DNA of 64,000 bases from [Clostridium] aminophilum DSM 10710 (GCF_000711825.1 NZ_JONJ01000004.1:62001-126000), one strand, 5' to 3'. Shown: positions 34,345-43,871, counted from the first letter of the stretch. Numbers and translations are program-made. The notes: generated by a model from the letters alone, not told the origin.

Positions 34345-36222
34345 ATGGACGAGAAAATGTTTTGTTACCAGTGTCAGGAAACCGCGAAGGGAACCGGCTG
34401 TACGGTTGTCGGTGTCTGTGGAAAGAAACCGGACCTCGCAGCAATGCAGGATCTTCTGGTTTATGTAACCAAAGGACTTTCCGCTATCGCCTGTCGCCTT
34501 CGCGAAGAGGGCGGCACGGTTTCTGCGGACATTGACCGTATGGTGACCACCAACCTCTTTACGACCATTACCAACGCAAACTTCGATAAAGATGCCATCA
34601 TCCGGCGGATCACCGAGACACAGAACGCAAAGAGAACCCTCTTTGCCCGCCTTCAGAACACGGCGCTTCTGCCGGACGCTTCCACCTGGGACGGCGGCGA
34701 AGAGACTTACGCCGCCAAAGCCGCATCCGATGAGGTCGGTGTTCTGTCCGCCGAGGATGAGGACATCCGAAGCCTCCGCGAACTCATCACCTACGGACTC
34801 AAGGGACTTGCCGCCTATTCCAAGCATGCCAACGTTCTTCAGCAGTCCGATCCGGAAGTCGACGCCTTCATCCAGAAAGCCCTGACCAAGACACTGGACG
34901 ACTCCCTCTCTGTCGACGAACTCATCGCCCTCACCATGGAAACCGGTAAATACGGCGTCAACGGTATGGCAATGCTCGACAAGGCCAACACCGCGGCATA
35001 CGGCAATCCGGAGATCACCCGCGTTGAGACCGGCGTCCGCAAGAACCCGGGAATCCTCATCTCCGGCCATGACCTGAAGGATCTGGAAATGCTGCTTCAG
35101 CAGACCGAGGGAACCGGAGTCGACGTATACACCCACTCCGAGATGCTCCCGGCACACTACTATCCGGCGTTCAAAAAGTATTCTCACTTTGCAGGCAACT
35201 ACGGCAATGCATGGTGGCAGCAGAAAGAAGAGTTTGAGAGTTTCAACGGACCGGTTCTGATGACCACAAACTGCATCGTTCCGCCGAAGGACAGCTACCG
35301 TGACCGCCTGTGGACCACCGGCGCGGCAGGCTACCCGGGCTGCGGACACATCGAGGCGGATGAGAACGGTCATAAGGACTTCTCCGCCATCATCGAGCAG
35401 GCAAAGAAATGTCCGGCTCCGACACAGCTTGAGGACGGCTATATCGTCGGCGGCTTTGCGCACAAGCAGGTCGCGGGACTTGCGGACATGATTGCCGACA
35501 ACGTCCGCTCCGGCGCCATCAAAAAATTCGTTGTCATGGCGGGCTGCGACGGCCGCATGAAGTCCAGAGACTATTACACCGAGTTTGCGGAGAAGATGCC
35601 GAAGGGAACCATCATCCTGACTGCCGGCTGCGCAAAGTACAAGTACAACAAACTCCAGCTTGGCGATATCCTCGGCATTCCGAGAGTTCTGGACGCCGGC
35701 CAGTGCAATGACTCCTACTCCCTGGCGCTGATCGCGCTGAAGCTGAAGGACATCTTCGGCGTAAAGGATGTCAACGATCTGCCGATCGTCTACAACATTG
35801 CCTGGTATGAGCAGAAGGCGGTTATCGTTCTTCTCGCGCTCCTCTACCTCGGCGTAAAGAATATCCACCTCGGACCGACACTTCCGGCGTTCCTCTCCCC
35901 GAATGTGGCCAATGTTCTCGTAAAGAACTTCGGCATCGCCGGGATCGGAACCGTAGAAGATGACATGAAGATCTTCTTCGAGGACATCGAGGGAACCAAA
36001 AAATCCTTCTCCGAGAAGATTCACGTCACCAAAGACATGCTGGTCGGCGATATCGTCCGTCAGTATCCGGATGTTGTTCCGCTGCTGATGTCCTGCGGAC
36101 TCCACTGCATCGGATGCGGTTCCTCCACGTATGAGACTTTAGAGGAGGCTGCGGCCGTACATGGAATGGACGCAGACGAGATCATCGAGCTGATCGAGCA
36201 TGAATTCGGCGGCGAAGAGTAA
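34345..36222 (+). CDS. hcp: Hybrid-cluster protein (hydroxylamine reductase) fused to DUF1858
   Basis: A 625-residue Fe-S enzyme of anaerobes that reduces hydroxylamine or nitric oxide and defends against nitrosative stress. The N-terminal cysteine motif is [21 protein letters not shown]. Hybrid-cluster ligands are visible in [45 protein letters not shown] and [10 protein letters not shown]. Residues about 555-625 add a DUF1858 domain ([29 protein letters not shown]) with its CxxC pair, which is not part of the usual 540-residue protein. AGGAGATACATT precedes the ATG at 34345. It is monocistronic with its own terminator. Confidence 0.95.
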   Translation: MDEKMFCYQCQETAKGTGCTVVGVCGKKPDLAAMQDLLVYVTKGLSAIACRLREEGGTVSADIDRMVTTNLFTTITNANFDKDAIIRRITETQNAKRTLFARLQNTALLPDASTWDGGEETYAAKAASDEVGVLSAEDEDIRSLRELITYGLKGLAAYSKHANVLQQSDPEVDAFIQKALTKTLDDSLSVDELIALTMETGKYGVNGMAMLDKANTAAYGNPEITRVETGVRKNPGILISGHDLKDLEMLLQQTEGTGVDVYTHSEMLPAHYYPAFKKYSHFAGNYGNAWWQQKEEFESFNGPVLMTTNCIVPPKDSYRDRLWTTGAAGYPGCGHIEADENGHKDFSAIIEQAKKCPAPTQLEDGYIVGGFAHKQVAGLADMIADNVRSGAIKKFVVMAGCDGRMKSRDYYTEFAEKMPKGTIILTAGCAKYKYNKLQLGDILGIPRVLDAGQCNDSYSLALIALKLKDIFGVKDVNDLPIVYNIAWYEQKAVIVLLALLYLGVKNIHLGPTLPAFLSPNVANVLVKNFGIAGIGTVEDDMKIFFEDIEGTKKSFSEKIHVTKDMLVGDIVRQYPDVVPLLMSCGLHCIGCGSSTYETLEEAAAVHGMDADEIIELIEHEFGGEE

Positions 36223-36334
36223 TCCGCCCCGGCCCGAAGCGCAGGTCTTGTTTTCATCCGGCAGTGTGACTGCTGCCGGATGGCGCAAAGGAATCTGCAT
36301 TTCGTGCCCGGTGTTCTGCAAGCGGACAGACAGG

Positions 36335-36368
36335 AAAAGCCCCGGTGCATTCGCACCGGGGCTTTTCC
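36335..36368 (+). terminator. hcp terminator
   Basis: AAAAGCCCCGGTGC (36335-36348) pairs perfectly with GCACCGGGGCTTTT (36353-36366) around a four-base loop. Confidence 0.9.
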
Positions 36369-36792
36369 CGTAAAACAAGATGATGGAGTTTATCGAAAAA
36401 AATAGTAACTGCTGTATTCAGAATCCTGCGGGGTTCTTCTGCCCGGTATGGGGGTACCGGAGCAGATCCGCAGTTTTATGGCTGTACCGGACACCGGGCC
36501 CGAACAGTCTGCATTAAAGAAGGTTTAAGTATAAGGAGTACTTATCTCTCTGATGTGTATACAGAATATCATTGGACCTCTTTTTTTCAAAACAGGTCTT
36601 TTTGGATGACGGTACAAGATAATACTTGTCTATTTGGTAATTTTAAGGTACAACATCTTTATACGATTCTCTTTAAAATACAAGATGCACAACCATTCTG
36701 CATTATTTACTGCTATCCGCACTTTCTTGTATATCCGAAAAAACAAGTGAGATGTGGTGGTGTTTCCCAGTTTTATTTATTCGGAGGTTTTC
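36369..36792 (+). promoter_or_regulatory. AT-rich upstream region of the LysR gene
   Basis: No gene is supported in these 424 bases. A dyad ACAAG-N6-CTTGT lies at 36614-36629, with related TACAA-AT motifs at about 36650 and 36679; these fit a LysR-type autoregulatory region. TTCGGAGGTTTTC just before 36793 is a strong ribosome binding site. Confidence 0.35.
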
Positions 36793-37758
36793 ATGACAAC
36801 CAATCAGCAGATGTTCCTGTATGCGGTCGAAGAAATGAACTTTACCCGCGCTGCGGAGAAAGCCTTTGTCACACAGCAGTGCCTGAGCGATCACATCCGC
36901 CGGCTCGAAAAAAGCTACGATGTCAAACTCTTTGACCGGACCCCGCACCTGAAGCTGACCCAGGCGGGAGAAATCCTGTACGCTTCCCTCGTGGAGATCC
37001 AGAAGATCGAAAACAACCTCGAGCGGGCAATCAGCAAAAACTCTGCCGATGTCAGCGGAACCATCTCGGTCGGCATCCACGTCGAGCGGGCCCACCTCCT
37101 GTTTCCCGCGCTGTACCGGGAATACCACCAGAAATATCCGAATGTCCGTGTCACGCTCATCTCCGAACAGACACCGCAGCTTCTGCAGGATCTCGAGTCC
37201 GGAAAACTGGATATGATGCTTGGCCTCGACATTCCTCCGCAGAACGGATACCGCAAGGATATGATTCTGGAAGAACCGGTCTACCTGTTTGCAACCGAAA
37301 AGCTCCTGAAGCAGTATCTTCCGGATCGGGTTCCCGGTCAGGCCTGGATCGACGCCGACAGTCTGAGCCGGCTTCCCCTCACCTGCACCTCCTTCACCTG
37401 TGCCGTCACAAGGCATATGGGAGCTTTCCTCACGGAGAAAAACGTCCGCGCAAACTATGTCTGCGAGATCGGCGACTATCTCACGCAGCTCATGCTCTGT
37501 CAGAATCACGAGACGGCCTTCTTCTGCCCGGAGAGTTTCCTGATCGAGCATAATTTTATCTCCAGCCAGCAGGGCGATCCGGAGGAATGTGTCCGTCCCC
37601 TGATCATTCGCGGACTCTCCTCGAAGATCCGGGTCGACATTATTTCCGGTGAAAACCGGTATCTGCCGGGATACGCCGCCGACTTCCGCGACATGCTGAT
37701 CCGTCAGTACCGGGACCGCATCGTAGAACTCCGCAGCCGCCGGGATGTCCTCATCTGA
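36793..37758 (+). CDS. LysR-family transcriptional regulator
   Basis: A 321-residue regulator. The N-terminal winged helix has the classical FLYAVEEMNFTRAAEKAFVTQQCLSDHIRRLEKSYDVKLFDR. The co-inducer domain follows (SVGIHVERAHLLFPALYREYHQKYPNVRV). The effector is unknown and no divergent target gene is present; the nearest genes are hcp upstream and a two-component pair downstream on the same strand. The start at 36793 is set by the strong GGAGG. Confidence 0.92.
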   Translation: MTTNQQMFLYAVEEMNFTRAAEKAFVTQQCLSDHIRRLEKSYDVKLFDRTPHLKLTQAGEILYASLVEIQKIENNLERAISKNSADVSGTISVGIHVERAHLLFPALYREYHQKYPNVRVTLISEQTPQLLQDLESGKLDMMLGLDIPPQNGYRKDMILEEPVYLFATEKLLKQYLPDRVPGQAWIDADSLSRLPLTCTSFTCAVTRHMGAFLTEKNVRANYVCEIGDYLTQLMLCQNHETAFFCPESFLIEHNFISSQQGDPEECVRPLIIRGLSSKIRVDIISGENRYLPGYAADFRDMLIRQYRDRIVELRSRRDVLI

Positions 37759-37831
37759 CCGGGCTGAACCATTTTCGCAACCGCTTCCGTCAACCACAGT
37801 CCAAAACCGGTTATAACCGTCCAAACTGCCT

Positions 37832-38557
37832 ATGAATACCATCCTGATTGCTATATGCGAAGACAACGAAGAAGAGTATCGCCGCCTGTCAGACATTCTG
37901 CAGTACAGTGAAATCCCCTGCTCTGCCGAATGGTTCCGTGACGGCGATGAACTGCTCCATGCGTATTACCCCGGAAAGTATGATCTTCTTCTGATGGACA
38001 TCTTCATGAACCGCATGAACGGTGTCGATGCAGCCTCAAAAATCCGCGAGATCGACAGAGAAGTCCCGATCGCGTTCATTACAACCAGCCTCGACTACAC
38101 ACTGGAGGGATATCGCCTCCACGTTAACCGGTATCTGCATAAACCGCTGGATCCATCGGAAGTCCGGGAAACCGTCGAGCTCGCTGTAAAAGAACAGCGC
38201 AGGCGGCCGTCCCTCTCCGTCCGCACGGACGGCGGAGATCTGAGTCTTCCGCTCGCCCGGATCACCTATATCGAACAGGATAATCGTTCCTCCAAAGTCT
38301 TTCTGACCGGCGGGGAAATGAAGCGGATCCCTCTCCGGCTGGATGATCTGGAGAAAATGCTTCCGTTTCCGCCTTTCTTCCGCTGCCACAAAAGCTTCAT
38401 CGCCAATCTGTCCCATGTGCAGAAGCTGAACGCGGAGCTTCTGCTCTTTGAGATGTCAGACGGCGGCGCCGCGTACATCCGACGGAACACCTTAAAGGAA
38501 GCCAAAGACGTGCTGAAAAGTTATATGTTCAGCCGTGCAAGAGGAGATTTGTCATGA
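37832..38557 (+). CDS. LytTR-family response regulator (AgrA/ComE-like)
   Basis: A 241-residue regulator. The receiver domain has AICEDNEEEY, phosphoacceptor in DLLLMDIFMNRMNG (about residue 56) and LHKPLDPSEV. Residues about 135-235 are a LytTR DNA-binding domain (ITYIEQDNRSSKVFL, FFRCHKSFIANLSHVQ). Such regulators often control peptide signalling, competence or bacteriocins. There is no clear ribosome binding site. It overlaps its kinase gene by four bases (ATGA). Confidence 0.9.
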   Translation: MNTILIAICEDNEEEYRRLSDILQYSEIPCSAEWFRDGDELLHAYYPGKYDLLLMDIFMNRMNGVDAASKIREIDREVPIAFITTSLDYTLEGYRLHVNRYLHKPLDPSEVRETVELAVKEQRRRPSLSVRTDGGDLSLPLARITYIEQDNRSSKVFLTGGEMKRIPLRLDDLEKMLPFPPFFRCHKSFIANLSHVQKLNAELLLFEMSDGGAAYIRRNTLKEAKDVLKSYMFSRARGDLS

Positions 38558-40464
38558 CACTCAGGAAAACTCTTCCCCTGTTATTTACTGCCTCTGTGAC
38601 GCTGTTCGGACTGCTGGTACTGTATCTGCTGAATACCGCCCTCAATTATTCTCCGGGAGCGCTGTTCAGCCAGACCTCCGTCCGAATCCCCAACGCCGAG
38701 GTCACCATAAACGGCGAAACCCGCGATATGGCTCTCCCGGCCTATCTGACCGGACTCGATCCGGGTTCCACGGTAGAGGTATCGTTCAGCGTGGACGCGG
38801 ATCCAGAGTCGGTGCTGTATTTCAGCAGCATCCACAGTCCTCTGGAAGTATACGATGAACAGGGAAAACTATATGAATACGGAATGGAGGGAACCTATCC
38901 GTCCATCTTCCGCGATCCTCCGTCAAACTATATCAGTGTGCGCCTTCGCCCGATCCCGGCCACTCCGAACCGGAGCGGCGGCCGGATCTGTATAAGATAT
39001 CATGTCCCGCAGATGGCGAAAACACTGACCATTCATGATATCCGGGCCGGATCGCTGGTCGGTGTTTTTAAGACGCTCATCCGTCATCACGCGATTCCGA
39101 TGCTGTTCTCTCTGGTCTTTATCATCTCCGGCCTTGGCCTGATCCTGATCACGCCGATAGTCTTCCGGGACATCGACCGCAGCAAAGTCCTGCTCTATCC
39201 GGGACTTTCGATGGCAAGCGTCGGCTGCTGGCAGTTCGCCGAGAACGAATTTGCCATATATCTCTTTCAGAAGCCTTCGCTCTTTTACATCATGGCCTAC
39301 TCCGGCCTTTATTTCCTGGTCATTCCGCTCTTTCTCGCGGTTGACACCCTGACCGGGATGAACAACCGGCGTTTTCCGCGGATTGCCGCCTCTTACTATA
39401 CGGTTTCGCTGCTCGGGATCACCATCCTGCAGGTCATGGGCATTTTGCCCTTCCACCGGTTAATGACGTATTTCCACATTACCCTTGTCCTCGGAATCAC
39501 CATGATGTCAGTTGTTCTGATCCGGCACTCCCTGGCCAGACGCTCCGCCCAGCTGTGGCTCTTTACCGCGGCATACCTTGCTCTGACCCTCAGCGCCTAT
39601 ATGGAAGGTCTCAACTATTATCTGCATTTCAGCGATCGGAACACCTTTTTCTTCCAGATCGGATACATTCTGTTTTCGCTCCTTCTCGGCGTGCTCGCGG
39701 GCCAGTACTACAACAGCGTAAACGAACTGCAGTTCCGGAATATGATGCTGCAGAATGAAGTCCGTCTGCAGAACCGCACCATCGACGTTCAGCGGGCCCG
39801 TACCGACCTTCTTCTCTCGCACACCGAAGAAGTCCGCAAACAGCGGCATGATCTCCGTCATCATCTGCGGACGATGTCCGCCATGCTGGAGGATAAGCGC
39901 TATCCCGATCTCCGGGCGTATCTGAGCTCTGTCTCCGACGCTGTCCCGCTGGAAAATGTCCAACAGTACTGTGATAACCCGGCCGTCAGCTCGATCCTCT
40001 CGTACTACAGCGCCCTCGCGAAAGAGGCCGGCATCGATATTCAGATTCAGGCACAGATTCCGTCCGTTCTGGAGCATGTCGCCGATTCCACGATATGCAT
40101 CATCGTCGGAAACCTTCTGGAAAATGCCGTCGAAGCCTGCAACCGCATTCCGGTCACCAAAGCGGTGCTCCCCGAAACCGATGGGAAGCCTGTACCGAAA
40201 CCGGCAAAGAATCACGATGGCATCGGGCCGCGGTTTATCCGGTTCCATTCACTGGTTCAGGGAAATATGCTCTTCATCACGGCGGATAACAGCTGTCTGA
40301 CTGCCCCGCAGGAGACGGAACACGGTCTCTATTGTTCCTCCAAGCGGGAAGGTCCGGGAACCGGAATCCTCTCGATCCGGTCACTCGCGGAAAAACACGG
40401 CGGAAGTGCGGAATTCGAGTACGACCATCATCAGTTCCGCGCCAGTGTCTATATCGAAATCTGA
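38554..40464 (+). CDS. GHKL-type sensor histidine kinase with 7TM-like membrane part
   Basis: A 636-residue kinase partner of the LytTR regulator. A signal-anchor helix is at the N terminus, followed by an extracellular beta-rich domain to about residue 180 (7TMR-DISMED2-like), about seven membrane helices (180-385), a coiled linker and the cytoplasmic kinase. The phosphoacceptor is in RKQRHDLRHHLRTM, the N box is IIVGNLLENAVEACNR, and the G box is GPGTGILSIRSLAEKHGG. This is the GHKL/SpoOB layout shared with AgrC. An 18-residue Pro/Lys-rich insertion follows the N box. No peptide-precursor gene is visible beside it. Confidence 0.88.
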   Translation: MTLRKTLPLLFTASVTLFGLLVLYLLNTALNYSPGALFSQTSVRIPNAEVTINGETRDMALPAYLTGLDPGSTVEVSFSVDADPESVLYFSSIHSPLEVYDEQGKLYEYGMEGTYPSIFRDPPSNYISVRLRPIPATPNRSGGRICIRYHVPQMAKTLTIHDIRAGSLVGVFKTLIRHHAIPMLFSLVFIISGLGLILITPIVFRDIDRSKVLLYPGLSMASVGCWQFAENEFAIYLFQKPSLFYIMAYSGLYFLVIPLFLAVDTLTGMNNRRFPRIAASYYTVSLLGITILQVMGILPFHRLMTYFHITLVLGITMMSVVLIRHSLARRSAQLWLFTAAYLALTLSAYMEGLNYYLHFSDRNTFFFQIGYILFSLLLGVLAGQYYNSVNELQFRNMMLQNEVRLQNRTIDVQRARTDLLLSHTEEVRKQRHDLRHHLRTMSAMLEDKRYPDLRAYLSSVSDAVPLENVQQYCDNPAVSSILSYYSALAKEAGIDIQIQAQIPSVLEHVADSTICIIVGNLLENAVEACNRIPVTKAVLPETDGKPVPKPAKNHDGIGPRFIRFHSLVQGNMLFITADNSCLTAPQETEHGLYCSSKREGPGTGILSIRSLAEKHGGSAEFEYDHHQFRASVYIEI

Positions 40465-40491
40465 TCGTTCCTGAGCAATTCTGACCACATT

Positions 40492-40512
40492 GCCGGCTTA
40501 ACCGGCTTTTTT
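40492..40512 (+). terminator. Terminator of the LytTR/GHKL operon
   Basis: GCCGG (40492-40496) pairs with CCGGC (40502-40506), followed by six T residues. Confidence 0.75.
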
Positions 40513-40530
40513 CCGAATATTGGATTCACA

Positions 40531-40687
40531 GGTGGATAATCCGGATGGGTTATCCACTTTTTTTCCACATTATCCCCAAATCTTGGTCGATAAACAGTGG
40601 AAAAACAATATCTTGTAGTCTGATTTTGAATTTTCGACCACTCGTTCACCCACATTTTTATCCACATATCCACAAAAATGTGTATAT
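40531..40687. other. Cluster of DnaA-box-like 9-mers
   Basis: Perfect TTATCCACA at 40658-40666 and TTTTCCACA at 40561-40569. One-mismatch copies lie at 40550-40558, 40570-40578 and 40666-40674 (plus) and at 40531-40539, 40596-40604 and 40679-40687 (minus). They fall in an AT-rich gap between two convergent genes. The function is not known; see findings. Confidence 0.55.
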
Positions 40688-40780
40688 AACTATCTTTTAC
40701 CGGTGGATATCTCGTCCTGTCGGCCGGTTTTCGCCGGGGCAGGCAAGGATTTCCGCCTCCTCACTCCCAAATCATAGTGT

Positions 40781-40825
40781 TTTTGTAGTACAGGGAATTT
40801 CGGCGAAATTCCCTGTACTACAAAA
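40781..40825. repeat. 21-bp perfect palindrome with GGGAATTTCGGCGAAATTCCC core
   Basis: Arms at 40781-40801 and 40805-40825 are perfect inverse repeats around a three-base loop (GGC). The core is shared with 25742-25788. Confidence 0.9.
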
Positions 40826-40960
40826 GCAGGACATCCGGCGCCCTGCACCGAATATCCTGCTTCTCAATCATCATCTGTTTTACGGACGGATCTCCCGTCT
40901 GATTTGTTCTTCGATCGTTGATCGTTTTTAAACGTCTTTCGATCCCATTCTATGCACCGG

Positions 40961-41572
40961 TCATCGATCGGCGTCGAACCGCTCTGCCATGACCTTCTTC
41001 AGAAGACCCAGCTGCTTCATTTTCTGCCAGAGGCTCGCCAGCGGAAGTCCGACAACATTATTGTAATCTCCGCGGATCCCCTTCACATAGACCGCAAATG
41101 CGCCCTGAATTCCGTATCCTCCTGCCTTGTCATACGGCTCGCCGGAATCGGCGTAGGAAGCGATCTCCTCATCCGTCATCGGATAGACCTCAACCTCCGT
41201 GGTCTCCGACCAGGTGCAGCTGCGGTCTTTTCCGTCTTCTCTCCACATCACGGTCACTCCGGTGTGGACCTCGTGCGTGGTACCGGCAATCTGCCGGATC
41301 ATCCTGATCGCCTCGTCACGGTCTTTCGGTTTGCCGAGGATCGTCTCCCCGGACGCGACCAGCGTATCTGAGCCGATGACAATGCAGTCCTCGATCTCAC
41401 GGCTGCTCTCGTATACATGCTTTGCTTTCCGGGCGGAGAGTTCTTCCACTCTCTTTGCCGGGGACGGATCTGTATTGGTCTCGTCCACTTCCGCCGGACG
41501 GACCGCAAACTCAAAGCCGGCCTGGCGCATCAGTTCCTGCCTTCTCGGGGAACCGGATGCCAGAATAATCAT
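40961..41572 (-). CDS. maf: Maf family nucleotide pyrophosphatase
   Basis: A 203-residue house-cleaning pyrophosphatase that hydrolyses non-canonical or modified dNTPs and is linked with septum formation. The N terminus has the signature LASGSPRRQELM. Further motifs are VDET, ARKAKHV, IGSDTLV, KDRDEAIRMIR and GYGIQG. It starts inside the last codons of the BTAD regulator gene (four-base overlap) and is the distal gene of that two-gene operon. Confidence 0.95.
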   Translation of the reverse strand: MIILASGSPRRQELMRQAGFEFAVRPAEVDETNTDPSPAKRVEELSARKAKHVYESSREIEDCIVIGSDTLVASGETILGKPKDRDEAIRMIRQIAGTTHEVHTGVTVMWREDGKDRSCTWSETTEVEVYPMTDEEIASYADSGEPYDKAGGYGIQGAFAVYVKGIRGDYNNVVGLPLASLWQKMKQLGLLKKVMAERFDADR

Positions 41573-42870
41573 GCTGTAATTCCTCCGTCCACATTGTCCA
41601 TCTCATCCGAGCCGGCGCGTTTGCCGATCTCGTGCTCGATCTCAATCTTCTTCATCAGCTCTTCCGCTGCGCTTGCGGTGTAGCGGAAATACGTGTTCTG
41701 TCCCGCGATCTCGCGAAGCTCACGGCGAATACGCATTGCAATCGTGTGGCAGTCCTCCTGATGGGCGCCTGCCAGAAGAACAAGCGACTGAAGATTGGAA
41801 TAACTCGTAAAGGCATCGCCTCTTCGCAGACTCTTATGAAGTGCCTTGCGCATGGAATCCGATACCCGCTTGATCTTCTCCTCATTCTGGAGAACATTTC
41901 CTTCACGGTCGGTCAGCGTACATACCATCAGCATAACCGGACGGCCCATACGTTCCATGTTCCAGCACAGAATGCGGTAGACATCCAGGAAGCTGAGATA
42001 CGGACAGTAATATGCACCGTTGATATCATTCAGCTGAAGACGGTATTTCTCTCCGTCCCGGCGGATCTCCTCGCGAAGTGTCTGAACATTGCCCGCCTCG
42101 TGATTCATCTTCTCGCTCAGGACGCGGTATGCCTCTGTGAGTTTCTCAGACGGCGGGAGCTGGAGATCATCGGTATAATGATGACTTGCCTGTGTGTACA
42201 CTTTGTAGGCGTCGCGATAGCGGCCAAGACCCGTCAGTGCCTCCATATGAACGGCCTGCCAGTCATCATCCGGATAAATGACGGCTGCCGATGCCGCAAT
42301 ACTGCGCAATTCACTGAAATTATCCCTTCTGCGGCAGTATTCACAAAGCCAACGGACACATCGGGTATAGAGATTCTTCAGTTCAATACTCTCGGAAATA
42401 ACCCAGAGCGATTTGGTCAGACCCGGAAGAAGTGTTCCGGCATAGAGCAATGCTGCCTTTCGATAATACGGATACCGTCTGTCTGCCTCGATCTCCGCAT
42501 CTCCCTGCTTTAAAAGCTCGCGGAATTCCTGCACATCGACCCGGACCGGCGCATTGGGATCCTGGACGAACAGACCACCTTTTTTTACAATATAATCGGC
42601 ATCCGGGAGCCCGGCGGCTCTCATCTGCTTGCGCATCTGATAGATCAGATTGTTGAAACTGTTGTTCTGGTTTGCCAGACCGTTATCTTCATATAACGAA
42701 TCCATCAACTTATCGCGGGAGATTCCCTCCTCCCCTTTAACCCAGATCAGCTGGAGCAGCTGCATGAAACGGGGGGCACTGTTTCTGCCAACCGTCACCC
42801 TTTCGCCGTTATATCGAAGCGAAAAGCCACCCAGCATCTGGATCTCGATTACTGCTGGTTGTTCGGTCAT
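41569..42870 (-). CDS. BTAD-domain transcriptional regulator with degenerate GGDEF-like C terminus
   Basis: A 433-residue SARP-like regulator. Residues about 1-100 form an OmpR-type winged helix (IEIQMLGGFSLRYNGERV, NSFNNLIYQMRKQM). Residues about 105-250 are the TPR-like bacterial transcriptional activator domain (DVQEFRELLKQG, MEALTGLGRYRDAYKVYTQA). The C-terminal 140 residues (from about 280) resemble a nucleotide-cyclase/GGDEF fold, where the catalytic GGDEF position reads RGDAFTSYSNLQSLVLL, so it is not catalytic. The target and ligand are unknown. It overlaps maf by four bases. AATGAGGTAGTTTT precedes the start. Confidence 0.85.
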   Translation of the reverse strand: MTEQPAVIEIQMLGGFSLRYNGERVTVGRNSAPRFMQLLQLIWVKGEEGISRDKLMDSLYEDNGLANQNNSFNNLIYQMRKQMRAAGLPDADYIVKKGGLFVQDPNAPVRVDVQEFRELLKQGDAEIEADRRYPYYRKAALLYAGTLLPGLTKSLWVISESIELKNLYTRCVRWLCEYCRRRDNFSELRSIAASAAVIYPDDDWQAVHMEALTGLGRYRDAYKVYTQASHHYTDDLQLPPSEKLTEAYRVLSEKMNHEAGNVQTLREEIRRDGEKYRLQLNDINGAYYCPYLSFLDVYRILCWNMERMGRPVMLMVCTLTDREGNVLQNEEKIKRVSDSMRKALHKSLRRGDAFTSYSNLQSLVLLAGAHQEDCHTIAMRIRRELREIAGQNTYFRYTASAAEELMKKIEIEHEIGKRAGSDEMDNVDGGITA

Positions 42871-43232
42871 AAAACTACCTCATTTCTAACTTTCTTATCC
42901 GTGCCGATTACGCACGGTTGTAACTTTGGCACTCTCTCCCTTGCAATCATGCTATCAAATATGATACATTTTATGATTATCACATTTTGAGTATATCATA
43001 AAAAAATAATAAATCAAGAATACGAGAGCCCGGCACTTGCAGTTTGGTCTTCTTTCATGTATGATTCATCTGCTGCTGCCGATTTGTTATTCTGTACTTC
43101 AGTTATCATCGACAATCAAAATAAAAATCATAAATTTTATTTTATCGCTGTCCTTTTCCCCCCTTTACAGTGGGACGAAAAAAACAGCCGTTTTACCATC
43201 AGAATTATTAATTATAGAAGGAGAACGATACT
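42871..43232. promoter_or_regulatory. Divergent region between BTAD regulator and trmB
   Basis: 362 AT-rich bases without a gene. A perfect dyad TATCA-AATA-TGATA lies at 42953-42966, followed by related TGATA/TATCA motifs up to 43000, which could be an operator for the BTAD regulator. AGAAGGAGAACG before 43233 is the trmB ribosome binding site. Confidence 0.35.
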
Positions 43233-43871
43233 ATGAGACTTCGTCATATCCCCGGTGCCGAGGAGCGCATCGCCGAGAGCTGCTATGTCATTCACGATCC
43301 GGAAAACCACCGCGCCTCCTGGTCGGATCTCTTCGGAACGGCTGCTCCGCTCCACATCGAGATCGGCATGGGAAAGGGCCGCTTTATCATGGATATGGCC
43401 CGTCTGCACCCGGACATCAATTACATCGGAATCGAGCGCTATCCCACCGTCCTTCTGAAGGCCATTGAAAAAATGGAGGCGGACCCGCTGCCGAATCTGC
43501 GCTTCATCTGCGTGGACGCCCGCCTTCTCGCCGAATCCTTCGCCCCGGGCGAGGTAAACCGCATCTACCTGAACTTCTCCGATCCATGGCCGAAAGACCG
43601 CCACGCCAAGAGACGTCTGACCTCTCCGGATTTCATGGATGTCTACCGGAAGATCCTTGACCCGAAAGGACACCTTGAGTTCAAGACCGACAACCGGGGA
43701 CTCTTCGACTACTCTGTAACCAGTGTCCCGGCCTCCGGCTGGAATTTCACCGCGCTGACCTATGATCTGCATCACAGCACCATGGGAATCGGCAACGTAA
43801 TGACCGAATACGAAGAAAAATTTTCCTCCAAGGGAAATCCGATCTGTAAAATGATTGCGGTTCCGCGCTGA
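43233..43871 (+). CDS. trmB: tRNA (guanine46-N7)-methyltransferase
   Basis: A 212-residue SAM-dependent enzyme that methylates G46 in the variable loop of tRNAs. SAM motif I is HIEIGMGKGRFI, motif II is YIGIERYPTVLLKAI, and the family-specific NFSDPWPKDRHAKRRLT and the C-terminal FKTDNRGLFDY are present. The length is normal. It is followed at once by a strong terminator, and a tRNA-Lys gene follows on the same strand. Confidence 0.97.
   Translation: MRLRHIPGAEERIAESCYVIHDPENHRASWSDLFGTAAPLHIEIGMGKGRFIMDMARLHPDINYIGIERYPTVLLKAIEKMEADPLPNLRFICVDARLLAESFAPGEVNRIYLNFSDPWPKDRHAKRRLTSPDFMDVYRKILDPKGHLEFKTDNRGLFDYSVTSVPASGWNFTALTYDLHHSTMGIGNVMTEYEEKFSSKGNPICKMIAVPR

Noticed and set aside
34231-36105. 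A 624-residue minus-strand frame antisense to hcp.
   Set aside because: hcp has full cluster-ligand motifs; the antisense frame is a codon-bias shadow.
36555-36935. A 126-residue frame upstream of and overlapping the LysR gene.
   Set aside because: It has no ribosome binding site, overlaps the LysR start in another frame and lies in AT-rich promoter-like DNA.
40465-40960. Chromosomal replication origin.
   Set aside because: The DnaA-like boxes are suggestive, but dnaA, dnaN, rpmH or gyrB are absent and both neighbours converge. Kept only as a box cluster.
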